This document shows, in pieces, positions 1 through 5,828 of a DNA stretch of 7,165 nucleotides. Positions within the stretch are counted from its first letter, which is position 1. Each line of letters begins with the position of its first letter. The position numbers and the translations under genes are program-made. This stretch comes from Gammaproteobacteria bacterium (GTDB lineage Bacteria; Pseudomonadota; Gammaproteobacteria; SZUA-140): NCBI GenBank assembly GCA_026982145.1, contig JALSHQ010000003.1, positions 1 through 7,165 of the forward strand. The letters run 5' to 3'. The notes under the pieces are model-generated. The model saw only the letters and a list, made by a program, of their open reading frames with translations, was not told the DNA's origin and ran no database searches.

Positions 1-304
1 AGCCATCTAACAGATGGTTGATAGAAGCCGCCACGGCCACAAGTTCTTTTTCCTGCGTCTCATCAATACGTAGGCTAAGGTCTTTGGCTGCTTTAACATC
101 ATCAACGGCTCGACTAAGACGGCTCATTGCGCCCTTTATGTGAGCCGCGACCATCGTCGACATGATCACTACAGCCACTGCAGAAATGGCTGCCGCAACC
201 ACCAAGGTTTGCGTTTCCTGATTGAGTATCGCTACTGCCGCTAGTGCAATCAGCACGATAGCGCAAAAAACACCTAACGATATTATTCGTAAATAAATCC
301 CCAT
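1..304 (-). CDS. Two-TM HAMP-domain protein, probable methyl-accepting chemotaxis protein (3' end cut by window)
   Basis: The reading frame starts at ATG 304 and is still open at base 1, giving the first 101 residues. A hydrophobic helix spans about residues 5-27, then a very short turn (28-33, NQETQT), then a second helix (34-55). From about residue 56 the sequence matches a HAMP signal-transducing linker: an amphipathic helix, a connector with KDLSLRI (74-80), then a second helix with ELVAVAASINHLL (87-99), like the usual DEIG-L-x-x-x-FN pattern. HAMP domains pass signals from membrane helices to a cytoplasmic output. The LSLRI...INHLLDG style is typical of chemotaxis receptors, but the output domain lies outside the window, so a histidine kinase or diguanylate cyclase is not excluded. 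With only six residues between the helices there is no periplasmic sensing domain. An AGGGG ribosome site lies at 310-314, five bases before the ATG. A flagellar-type promoter upstream supports the chemotaxis reading. Confidence 0.72.
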   Translation of the reverse strand, partial: MGIYLRIISLGVFCAIVLIALAAVAILNQETQTLVVAAAISAVAVVIMSTMVAAHIKGAMSRLSRAVDDVKAAKDLSLRIDETQEKELVAVAASINHLLDG

Positions 305-392
305 AAATACCCCTGTTAACCCATAGATTTTTATGACTAAACTGCATCGCTTCTCTAATGGTGTTGCGAAACGTGAGTGCGCGCATAAAATT

Positions 393-419
393 CTATCGGC
401 GTTACATTATATTTATTAA
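393..419 (-). promoter_or_regulatory. Candidate sigma28 (FliA) flagellar/chemotaxis promoter
   Basis: On the minus strand GCCGATAG lies at 400-393, matching seven of eight bases of the sigma28 -10 element GCCGATAA. Exactly 15 bases upstream is TTAA (419-416), three of four bases of the -35 core TAAA. Transcription would start near 386, about 80 bases before the ATG at 304. A perfect sigma70-type -10 hexamer, TATAAT, overlaps at 411-406 but has no convincing -35, so housekeeping transcription is a weaker alternative. Sigma28 promoters drive many chemotaxis receptor genes in gammaproteobacteria. That knowledge and the gene downstream support each other, but the call rests on motif matching alone. 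Confidence 0.5.
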
Positions 420-420
420 G

Positions 421-500
421 GAGCCTCTGATTTATTCTGGCAAAGGATCGCCGAAAACAACGGCTGCCAAGGCTCACAGCCACTGCGTTCAACTCGGCGA
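421..500. repeat. Nested and competing inverted repeats between metH and the HAMP gene
   Basis: Three nested arm pairs are visible: GAGCC 421-425 with GGCTC 471-475, TGGCA 438-442 with TGCCA 465-469, and GCCG 450-453 with CGGC 461-464 around an AAAACAA loop. The right-hand arms are almost contiguous, while the left-hand arms are split by 12-base and 7-base one-sided gaps. A fourth pair, TCGCCGA 448-454 with TCGGCGA 494-500, would use the same bases as the inner stem, so the two folds exclude each other. On the minus strand this is the 3' untranslated region of metH. No clear U-tract follows, so it is not a textbook terminator. It could stabilise or help end the metH transcript, or be a structured RNA. 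Confidence 0.4.
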
Positions 501-518
501 CTCATGAATTAGGCGCGA

Positions 519-3500
519 TTATTCAGCTTCATACCCTAGGTTTGGGGCGAGCCAATACTCTGCGTCCTGCATCGAGAATCCCTTACGTGCGGCGTAATCT
601 TCGACCTGCTCGCGGTTAATCTTACCTACCCCAAAGTAGATCGCCTCGGGGTGACCATAGTAAATGCCACTAACGGCGGCTGTTGGCACCATTGCTTTTG
701 ACTCCGTGAGCCAGATACCGGTTTTTTCCTTCACCTGCATCAACGACCAGATAAGATCTTTTTCAGTATGGTCAGGGCATGCCGGGTAGCCGGCCGCTGG
801 GCGGATTCCACGATACGCTTCTTTAACCAACTCACTGCTATCGAGTGACTCATCACTTGCGTAACCCCAAAATTCTTTGCGCACACGCAGGTGCATCACC
901 TCTGCAAAGGCCTCGGCAAGGCGATCTGCCAGCGCCTTCAACATAATTGCGCTGTAATCATCATGATTTTTTTCATACTCGGCAATTCGCGCATCGATAC
1001 CAATGCCCGTGGTGACCGCAAAGTTGCCGATGTAATCTGCAATGCCCGTCTCTTTTGGTGCAACAAAATCGCTCAGGCAACGGTTAGGCTTTCCCCTCGC
1101 TTTTTGCAGTTGCTGACGAAGATTATGAAACGTTGTCAGCAACTCGCTGCGCGATTCATCGACATAAACCTCGATATCATCACCCGTGCTATTGGCGGGG
1201 TAGAGCCCAATCACCGCCTTCGCCTGCAACCACTTCTCATCGATAATACTCTGCAACATCGCGCGCGCATCGGCATAGAGTTTTGTCGCCTCTTCACCCT
1301 TTTCTGCATCATCAAGAATTTTAGGGTAGCTACCTTTCAATTCCCACGAGTGAAAAAAGGGTGTCCAGTCGATGTAATCGACCAGCGCTTCGAGCGGGTA
1401 GTCATCAAACACTTTTGTGCCGATAAATTGCGGCGTAGTGGGCTGGTAATTTGCCCAGTCGATTTCGGTTTTGTTGGCGCGCGCCTGTGCCAGTGTTAAC
1501 CACTTTGCTTCCGTCTGACGTGCGATGTGGCGCTGACGCACCATCTCATATTCAGACTTAAGGTCACCCACAAATTTGGGGCGCAACTCATCTGAAATCA
1601 AGCTCTGCGCAACACCTACCGCACGCGAGGCATCCTTCACCCAGACAATGGGATGTTCGTAGTGCGGGTCAACTTTTACCGCCGTGTGCGCCTTAGAGGT
1701 GGTCGCACCCCCCAACATCACTGGGATATCCATACCAAGCCGCGTCATCTCTTTTGCGATGTGGGTCATCTCTTCGAGTGAAGGTGTGATCAAGCCAGAT
1801 AAGCCGATCACATCGACATTATGCTTTTTCGCCTCTTCAAGAATGGTCACCGTCGGCACCATCACACCGATATCAATGACTTCAAAATTGTTACATTGCA
1901 GCACCACACCCACAATGTTTTTACCGATGTCGTGCACATCGCCCTTGACGGTTGCCATTAAAATCTTACCGTTACTCCGCGACGCTCCTTTAGCCTTTGC
2001 CGCTTCGATATACGGGATCAAATGTGCTACGGCCTTTTTCATCACCCGCGCAGACTTCACCACCTGTGGTAGAAACATCTTGCCCGCACCAAACAGATCA
2101 CCTACCGCGTTCATGCCGTCCATCAACGGCCCTTCGATCACTTGAATCGGGCGCTCAAACGTCTGGCGTGCCTCTTCGGTATCTTCGGTGACAAAGGCAT
2201 CGACCCCCTTAACCAATGCATGTTCAAGCCGCTTGGCGACAGGCCAACTACGCCACGCTTCATCTTCTTTCTTTTCGACCTTGCCATCACCACGATATTT
2301 ATCCGCAATTTCCAGCAAGCGATCCGTGCTGTCTTCACGTCGATTCAGCACGACATCTTCAACCCGCTCACGCAGCTCCTGCGGCAAGTCATCATAGACG
2401 GCTAACTGCGCAGCATTGACAATGCCCATGTCCATCCCCACCTTAACACAGTGGTAAAGAAACACAGCGTGAATCGCCTCACGCACAGGGTTGTTGCCGC
2501 GGAATGAGAAGGAGACGTTAGAGACACCACCGCTCACCATCGCGTGTGGCAGATTCTGTTTTATCCATTGCGTCGCTTCGATGAAATCAACCGCATAGTT
2601 GTTATGCTCTTCAATGCCGGTTGCGACTGCAAAAATATTAGGATCAAAGATGATATCTTCCGCCGGAAAACCCACTTCATTCACTAAAACATCGTACGAT
2701 TTTTTACAGATTTCAGTCTTACGCTCAAAGGTGTCTGCCTGCCCTTTTTCATCAAACGCCATCACCACGGCTGCCGCTCCGTAGCGTTTAATTAAAGTGG
2801 CGTGTTTGATAAATTGTGCTTTTCCCTCTTTGAGCGAAATGGAGTTAACGATCCCTTTGCCCTGTATGCATTTCAGCCCCGCTTCGATGATCTCCCATTT
2901 TGAGGAGTCCACCATCACCGGCACTTTTGAAATATCGGGCTCGGAGGCGACAAGATTGAGGTAGTGCACCATCGCCGCTTTGCCGTCGAGCATCGCCTCA
3001 TCCATGTTGATGTCGATGATCTGCGCGCCATTTTCAACCTGCTCCCGGCAGACATCAAGCGCCTCATCAAACTGCCCTTCTAGGATCAGCCGTTTAAATT
3101 TTGCAGAGCCTGTCACGTTGGCGCGCTCACCCACATTGGCAAACAGTGACTCAGGCATGATGTTAAAAGGCTCCAACCCTGATAGACGACACGCCACAGG
3201 TCTTGCCGGAATTTTGCGCGGCGCAACCCCTTCGACCACCTCTGCAATCGCCGCAATAAATTCTGGAGAGGTGCCACAACAGCCACCGATGATGTTGAGA
3301 AAACCGCTCTCGGCCCACTCCTTAATCTGGCCGGCCATGTTTTCAGGGGTGTCATCATAGCCGGTCTCGGCCAGCGGATTGGGCAGCCCTGCATTGGGGT
3401 GAACACTCACATAGCAGTTCGCTACACGCGAGAGCTCTTCTACATACTGGCGCAGCTCGTCTGCACCGAGCGCGCAGTTGAGACCAATCGAAATGGGGTT

Positions 3501-4196
3501 GGCATGAACCAGTGAGTTGTAAAAAGCTTCTGTCACTTGGCCGGAAAGGGTACGCCCTGAGGCGTCGGTAATGGTGCCGGAAATCATGATCGGCAATGCT
3601 CTACCCAAATCAGCAAATACCTCTGTCACCGCAAAGATTGCCGCTTTGGCATTGAGGGTGTCGAAAATCGTCTCGATCAAAATGGTGTCCGATCCACCCT
3701 CAATCAACCCTCGTGTCGCCTCGCTATAGGCGACGACCAGTTCATCAAAGGTGACATTACGCGCCGCAGGATCATTCACATCGGGCGAAATCGAACAGGT
3801 GCGGTTAGTCGGGCCCAACACACCCGCTACAAAACGGGGCTTATCCGCAGTTGCCACCGCATCACACGCCTCACGAGCGAGGCGCGCTCCCGCCACATTC
3901 ATCTCGTAGGCGAGTGCTTCCATGTTGTAATCGGCCATCGAAATCGTGGTCGCGCCAAACGTGTTGGTTTCGATAATATCGGCACCCGCGTTAAGGTACT
4001 CCGTGTGAATATCCCGAATAATCGCGGGTTGAGTCAGCACTAGCAGGTCGTTATTCCCCTTTAAGTCAGAGGGGTAGTCAGCGAATCGTTCACCACGATA
4101 CCCTGCTTCATCAAGTTTATAGCGCTGAATCATGGTGCCCATTGCACCATCGAGAATCAGGATGCGCTGATCAAGAAGCTGTTTGAGTCTATCCAT
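519..4196 (-). CDS. metH: Cobalamin-dependent methionine synthase MetH
   Basis: Cytoplasmic enzyme that moves a methyl group from 5-methyltetrahydrofolate, via protein-bound cobalamin, to homocysteine, giving methionine and tetrahydrofolate. At 1225 residues it is full length. The homocysteine domain (about 1-325) carries GAMGTMIQ at 17-24 and the zinc cysteines C241, C306 and C307 (GLNC, GGCCG). The folate (pterin-binding) domain (about 345-620) carries NVGERANVTGS at 354-364 and DINMDEAMLDG at 395-405. The cap and cobalamin domain (about 645-880) has the DxHxxG motif D753-x-H755-x-x-G758, H755 being the lower cobalt ligand, and S806 in GLITPSLEEM. The reactivation domain (about 890-1225) binds S-adenosylmethionine through RPAAGYPACPDHTEK (1132-1146) and D943. 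All key residues are present. A weak AGGT site lies just before ATG 4196. It is transcribed alone, away from the tetR gene. I see no cobalamin or SAM riboswitch in its 5' region. Confidence 0.98.
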   Translation of the reverse strand: MDRLKQLLDQRILILDGAMGTMIQRYKLDEAGYRGERFADYPSDLKGNNDLLVLTQPAIIRDIHTEYLNAGADIIETNTFGATTISMADYNMEALAYEMNVAGARLAREACDAVATADKPRFVAGVLGPTNRTCSISPDVNDPAARNVTFDELVVAYSEATRGLIEGGSDTILIETIFDTLNAKAAIFAVTEVFADLGRALPIMISGTITDASGRTLSGQVTEAFYNSLVHANPISIGLNCALGADELRQYVEELSRVANCYVSVHPNAGLPNPLAETGYDDTPENMAGQIKEWAESGFLNIIGGCCGTSPEFIAAIAEVVEGVAPRKIPARPVACRLSGLEPFNIMPESLFANVGERANVTGSAKFKRLILEGQFDEALDVCREQVENGAQIIDINMDEAMLDGKAAMVHYLNLVASEPDISKVPVMVDSSKWEIIEAGLKCIQGKGIVNSISLKEGKAQFIKHATLIKRYGAAAVVMAFDEKGQADTFERKTEICKKSYDVLVNEVGFPAEDIIFDPNIFAVATGIEEHNNYAVDFIEATQWIKQNLPHAMVSGGVSNVSFSFRGNNPVREAIHAVFLYHCVKVGMDMGIVNAAQLAVYDDLPQELRERVEDVVLNRREDSTDRLLEIADKYRGDGKVEKKEDEAWRSWPVAKRLEHALVKGVDAFVTEDTEEARQTFERPIQVIEGPLMDGMNAVGDLFGAGKMFLPQVVKSARVMKKAVAHLIPYIEAAKAKGASRSNGKILMATVKGDVHDIGKNIVGVVLQCNNFEVIDIGVMVPTVTILEEAKKHNVDVIGLSGLITPSLEEMTHIAKEMTRLGMDIPVMLGGATTSKAHTAVKVDPHYEHPIVWVKDASRAVGVAQSLISDELRPKFVGDLKSEYEMVRQRHIARQTEAKWLTLAQARANKTEIDWANYQPTTPQFIGTKVFDDYPLEALVDYIDWTPFFHSWELKGSYPKILDDAEKGEEATKLYADARAMLQSIIDEKWLQAKAVIGLYPANSTGDDIEVYVDESRSELLTTFHNLRQQLQKARGKPNRCLSDFVAPKETGIADYIGNFAVTTGIGIDARIAEYEKNHDDYSAIMLKALADRLAEAFAEVMHLRVRKEFWGYASDESLDSSELVKEAYRGIRPAAGYPACPDHTEKDLIWSLMQVKEKTGIWLTESKAMVPTAAVSGIYYGHPEAIYFGVGKINREQVEDYAARKGFSMQDAEYWLAPNLGYEAE

Positions 4197-4229
4197 CGAG
4201 TTACCTATTTCATTGCTGCGGGATGAGCT

Positions 4230-4242
4230 TAGCTGTCAGCTA
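4230..4242. promoter_or_regulatory. 13-bp palindrome TAGCTG-T-CAGCTA upstream of metH
   Basis: The arms TAGCTG (4230-4235) and CAGCTA (4237-4242) are perfect reverse complements around one central base. The site lies 34-46 bases upstream of the metH start, inside the probable metH leader. It could be a protein operator (TetR-type repressors bind palindromes and one is encoded next door) or a small leader element. Its single-base centre is too tight to form a complete RNA hairpin, which favours a DNA site. No family consensus is recognised. Confidence 0.35.
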
Positions 4243-4277
4243 TATTCGGCTGTATATAGAATAGCCTGAAAATTGAG

Positions 4278-4310
4278 GCGTGCAGTCTACCACGCTTAAA
4301 TCGCATTGTA
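4278..4310 (-). promoter_or_regulatory. Candidate metH promoter -10 with adjacent inverted repeat
   Basis: On the minus strand TACAAT lies at 4310-4305, five of six bases of the sigma70 -10 box, with no good -35 at the right distance. Immediately downstream, around the expected start of transcription, is an inverted repeat: GCGTG (4278-4282) and CACGC (4291-4295) separated by eight bases. A repressor bound there would block initiation. The gene is expected to be controlled by methionine or homocysteine status. I found no good MetR-type site (TGAA-N5-TTCA) in this spacer. Confidence 0.3.
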
Positions 4311-4348
4311 GATATCTTTACACTTTAACTTACTGTTTAATAAGACCA

Positions 4349-4376
4349 TTGGCAACATTAAGCTGTCTACTATAAA
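4349..4376 (+). promoter_or_regulatory. Candidate sigma70 promoter reading toward the tetR gene
   Basis: TTGGCA (4349-4354) and TATAAA (4371-4376) each match five of six consensus bases and are separated by 16 bases, an acceptable spacing. Transcription would start near 4383, leaving an AT-rich leader of about 177 bases before the tetR ATG at 4560. In that leader I see no strong hairpin and no convincing small gene. A closer tetR promoter around TATTAT (4499-4504) is possible but lacks a -35. The -10 box overlaps a near-copy of a motif found at the metH-proximal palindrome. Confidence 0.45.
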
Positions 4377-4559
4377 ATTTTACTAAGCACTACTTTTAGG
4401 TGTAATATCATGCTTCAATTAAATGGCTAATCACTAAATTGCCTCTGTTCATGCCTCATCTTGATGAATCATAAAGACAAAACCAGAATATTAGTGTGTA
4501 TTATATTAGTCAATAAAACCTTAAATAATTAGGGCGCCATATTTTCAAGGAGACATTAA

Positions 4560-5243
4560 ATGGCCGTGACACCCAAAATCCCCCTGCGTGAGCGAAAATA
4601 TGCCCGCACTAAACTCGCGCTAGTCAATGCCGCCGTGCAGCGCCTAGAGGCAACACCGATGGAAGAGATCACGGTTAATTCACTCTGTGATGATATCGAA
4701 ATTTCTGAGGCCACCTTTTTTAACTACTTCGCAAAAAAGGGCGACCTACTCGACTACTATGTGCAGCTGTGGACGCTGGAAATCACTTGGAAAATCCGCC
4801 AAAGTGGCCAGACCGGCACCGCGGCAATCGATGCTCTGTTCGCGACTGCCGCGCTGCAATTTCAGCAACACCCCGGGTTAATGGGTGAAGTACTTGCACG
4901 CCTTGCGCGCCTGCGAAAAAAGCCAGTACCCCAAAAAATTGGCCGCGCCGAACGACACCGTGCCTTTGAAAAGTGGCTTAACAATGACAATGCCAGTGAA
5001 ATTGAAGCACTCGAAGCGAGTGGCCTCGACGCGCTGCTGGTATCCGCGCTGCAACAAGCCATAAACAAAGGCGAACTGCCCAGCAACACCCACCTGCCGA
5101 CGACCCTGCTTGGGCTGGTCGCCCTCTTTTACGGCATTCCTCTGCTGCTGCGAATGAGCAATCCGGACGCCATTCCAGCCAGCTATCGCCAACAGCTGGC
5201 GATCTTCTGGCAAGGGGTGCGCGCCGCCAGTCAACGCGGTTAA
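4560..5243 (+). CDS. TetR/AcrR-family transcriptional regulator
   Basis: The protein has 227 residues, usual for TetR-family repressors, which bind palindromic operators as dimers through an N-terminal helix-turn-helix and release DNA when a small ligand enters the C-terminal domain. The N-terminus is basic (RERKYARTKLALVNAA, 10-25). The helix-turn-helix spans about 36-64: ITVNSLCDDIEISEATFFNYFAKKGDLL contains the family signature, with EATFFNYFAKKGDLL the recognition helix and its exit. The rest (about 75-222) is predicted helical and has no recognisable family, so the ligand is unknown. AAGGAG at 4547-4552 is placed seven bases before the ATG, making the start secure. It is divergent from metH across 363 bases, and no transporter or enzyme gene typical of TetR targets is adjacent. 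It may regulate itself or metH, or act elsewhere. Confidence 0.88.
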   Translation: MAVTPKIPLRERKYARTKLALVNAAVQRLEATPMEEITVNSLCDDIEISEATFFNYFAKKGDLLDYYVQLWTLEITWKIRQSGQTGTAAIDALFATAALQFQQHPGLMGEVLARLARLRKKPVPQKIGRAERHRAFEKWLNNDNASEIEALEASGLDALLVSALQQAINKGELPSNTHLPTTLLGLVALFYGIPLLLRMSNPDAIPASYRQQLAIFWQGVRAASQRG

Positions 5244-5311
5244 GCGCGCTAATATCGCAGGCACTAGACGGGCTAAAAAACAGCCAAATAAGATGTATTT
5301 ATTTTCTTGAT

Positions 5312-5354
5312 GAGTCATCCAAGTGACTCTGTTAAAACAAATAATTGTTTTTTT
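5312..5354 (+). terminator. Tandem hairpins with T-run after tetR, weak terminator candidate
   Basis: The first hairpin has arms GAGTCA (5312-5317) and TGACTC (5324-5329) with a six-base loop. The second is AT-rich: AAAACAA (5334-5340) and TTGTTTT (5345-5351) around ATAA, running into a T-run that ends at 5354. Together they sit 69 bases after the tetR stop and just before the probable csp promoter, where a terminator would be expected. The second stem is weak because it holds a single G-C pair. The T-run also falls where the csp -35 region would be, so part of this sequence may serve the promoter instead. Confidence 0.35.
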
Positions 5355-5369
5355 CGTATGGGTTTAGGG

Positions 5370-5504
5370 TATAGTGTTTTGGCTTGCGTTGGCTCAAGCT
5401 GGGCTTTCTTAGAACACCATACGGCTCCTCTCTGAATCCTCATTGCGTCATCTGCGCGCTATTTTATATTTGCAATTTAATTGAGTTTTGAGGATTTCAG
5501 CATA
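5370..5504 (+). promoter_or_regulatory. Probable csp -10 box and long 5' leader with ribosome-site-sequestering pairing
   Basis: TATAGT (5370-5375) is a plausible -10 box; the -35 is poor (T-rich, around 5345-5352). Transcription from about 5382 would give a leader of some 123 nt. Long leaders are characteristic of cold-inducible csp genes. A small stem GCTTG 5382-5386 with CAAGC 5395-5399 can form at its 5' end. AATCCTCA (5435-5442) is perfectly complementary to TGAGGATT (5489-5496), which contains the csp Shine-Dalgarno GAGG (5490-5493). A G-U pair, 5434 with 5497, extends the helix, and TTGC 5443-5446 with GCAA 5472-5475 can stack inside. I do not see a clear copy of the E. coli cold box. 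Confidence 0.45.
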
Positions 5505-5708
5505 ATGAATACCGGTACTGTAAAATGGTTTAATGAAGCTAAAGGTTTTGGTTTTATCAGCCCCGAAGATGGCGGCGATGATGTGTTTGTACATTTTCGC
5601 TCAATCGTTGGCGATGGTTTTAAAACCCTGACCGAAGGTCAAGCCGTTAGCTATCAGGTTGAAACTGGGCCAAAAGGTCTGCAAGCCGCGCAGGTTCAAC
5701 CGCAGTAA
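5505..5708 (+). CDS. CspA-family cold-shock protein
   Basis: A 67-residue single cold-shock domain, close to the usual 65-70. These small beta-barrel proteins bind single-stranded RNA and DNA, melt RNA secondary structure and can act as transcription antiterminators. The signature TGTVKWFN is at residues 3-10, RNP1 KGFGFI at 13-18 and RNP2 VFVHF at 27-31; the aromatic residues W8, F9, F15, F17, F28, H30 and F31 form the nucleic-acid face. The start at ATG 5505 is chosen because family members begin two to four residues before the TGTVKWFN block. A TTG at 5481 is in frame but would add eight residues that overlap the ribosome site. GAGG at 5490-5493 is 11 bases upstream. The leader and downstream terminator suggest a single-gene transcript with possible read-through into rrm. 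The paralogue (A, C, D, E and so on) cannot be assigned. Confidence 0.95.
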   Translation: MNTGTVKWFNEAKGFGFISPEDGGDDVFVHFRSIVGDGFKTLTEGQAVSYQVETGPKGLQAAQVQPQ

Positions 5709-5716
5709 TAATTGCC

Positions 5717-5760
5717 GCGACTGCATAGCGCTCTATTTCTAGGGCTATGCAGTCGCTTTA
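5717..5760 (+). terminator. Strong hairpin terminator after csp
   Basis: The arms GCGACTGCATAGC (5717-5729) and GCTATGCAGTCGC (5744-5756) are perfect 13-base complements with a 14-base loop; the loop can pair further (CTCTA with TAGGG) if two bases bulge. It begins nine bases after the csp stop codon. The following T-run is short, TTTAT, so termination may be incomplete and some transcripts could continue into the RRM gene. Confidence 0.85.
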
Positions 5761-5797
5761 TCCCGCCTGATCTACCACTCAGGTCATCGCTTTTACG

Positions 5798-5821
5798 ATA
5801 GAATTCCTGATTCTATAAGGA
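5798..5821 (+). promoter_or_regulatory. Hairpin abutting the rrm ribosome binding site
   Basis: ATAGAAT (5798-5804) and ATTCTAT (5810-5816) form a perfect 7-bp stem with loop TCCTG. The next base starts the Shine-Dalgarno AAGGA (5817-5821), seven bases before ATG 5829. The loop TCCTG also contains TCCT, complementary to AGGA at 5818-5821, although folding of one excludes pairing of the other at so short a distance. Such an AT-rich stem would melt on warming or on binding of an RNA chaperone. Alternatively TAGAAT (5799-5804) is a -10 box for a short-leader promoter, in which case the stem would not be transcribed; I see no fitting -35. Confidence 0.4.
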
Positions 5822-5828
5822 CACCACC

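Noticed and set aside
114..386. 90-codon minus-strand frame starting at 386
   Set aside because: It overlaps the HAMP-protein frame out of register; its translation lacks the two helices and HAMP pattern seen in the frame beginning at 304, and it starts at the predicted transcription start.
421..500. Integron attC site or cyclic-di-GMP riboswitch
   Set aside because: The inverted repeats lack the paired RYYYAAC/GTTRRRY core boxes of attC sites, and the conserved cyclic-di-GMP aptamer segments are absent.
891..1499. 202-codon open frame on the plus strand inside metH
   Set aside because: It is antisense to a fully conserved part of metH; the composition has no domain signature and no ribosome site is evident. 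Other antisense frames within metH were rejected for the same reason.
4197..4348. Cobalamin or SAM riboswitch upstream of metH
   Set aside because: The leader is short and I see neither the conserved B12-box motif nor any SAM riboswitch core; only small palindromes are present.
4410..4430. Six-codon leader-peptide-like frame (ATG to TAA) in the tetR leader
   Set aside because: It is very short, has no run of regulatory codons and no following attenuator hairpin; it is expected by chance in AT-rich DNA.
5481..5504. TTG at 5481 as the start of the cold-shock protein
   Set aside because: It would add eight residues not typical of the family and place the start before the natural GAGG ribosome site; ATG 5505 gives the normal N-terminus.
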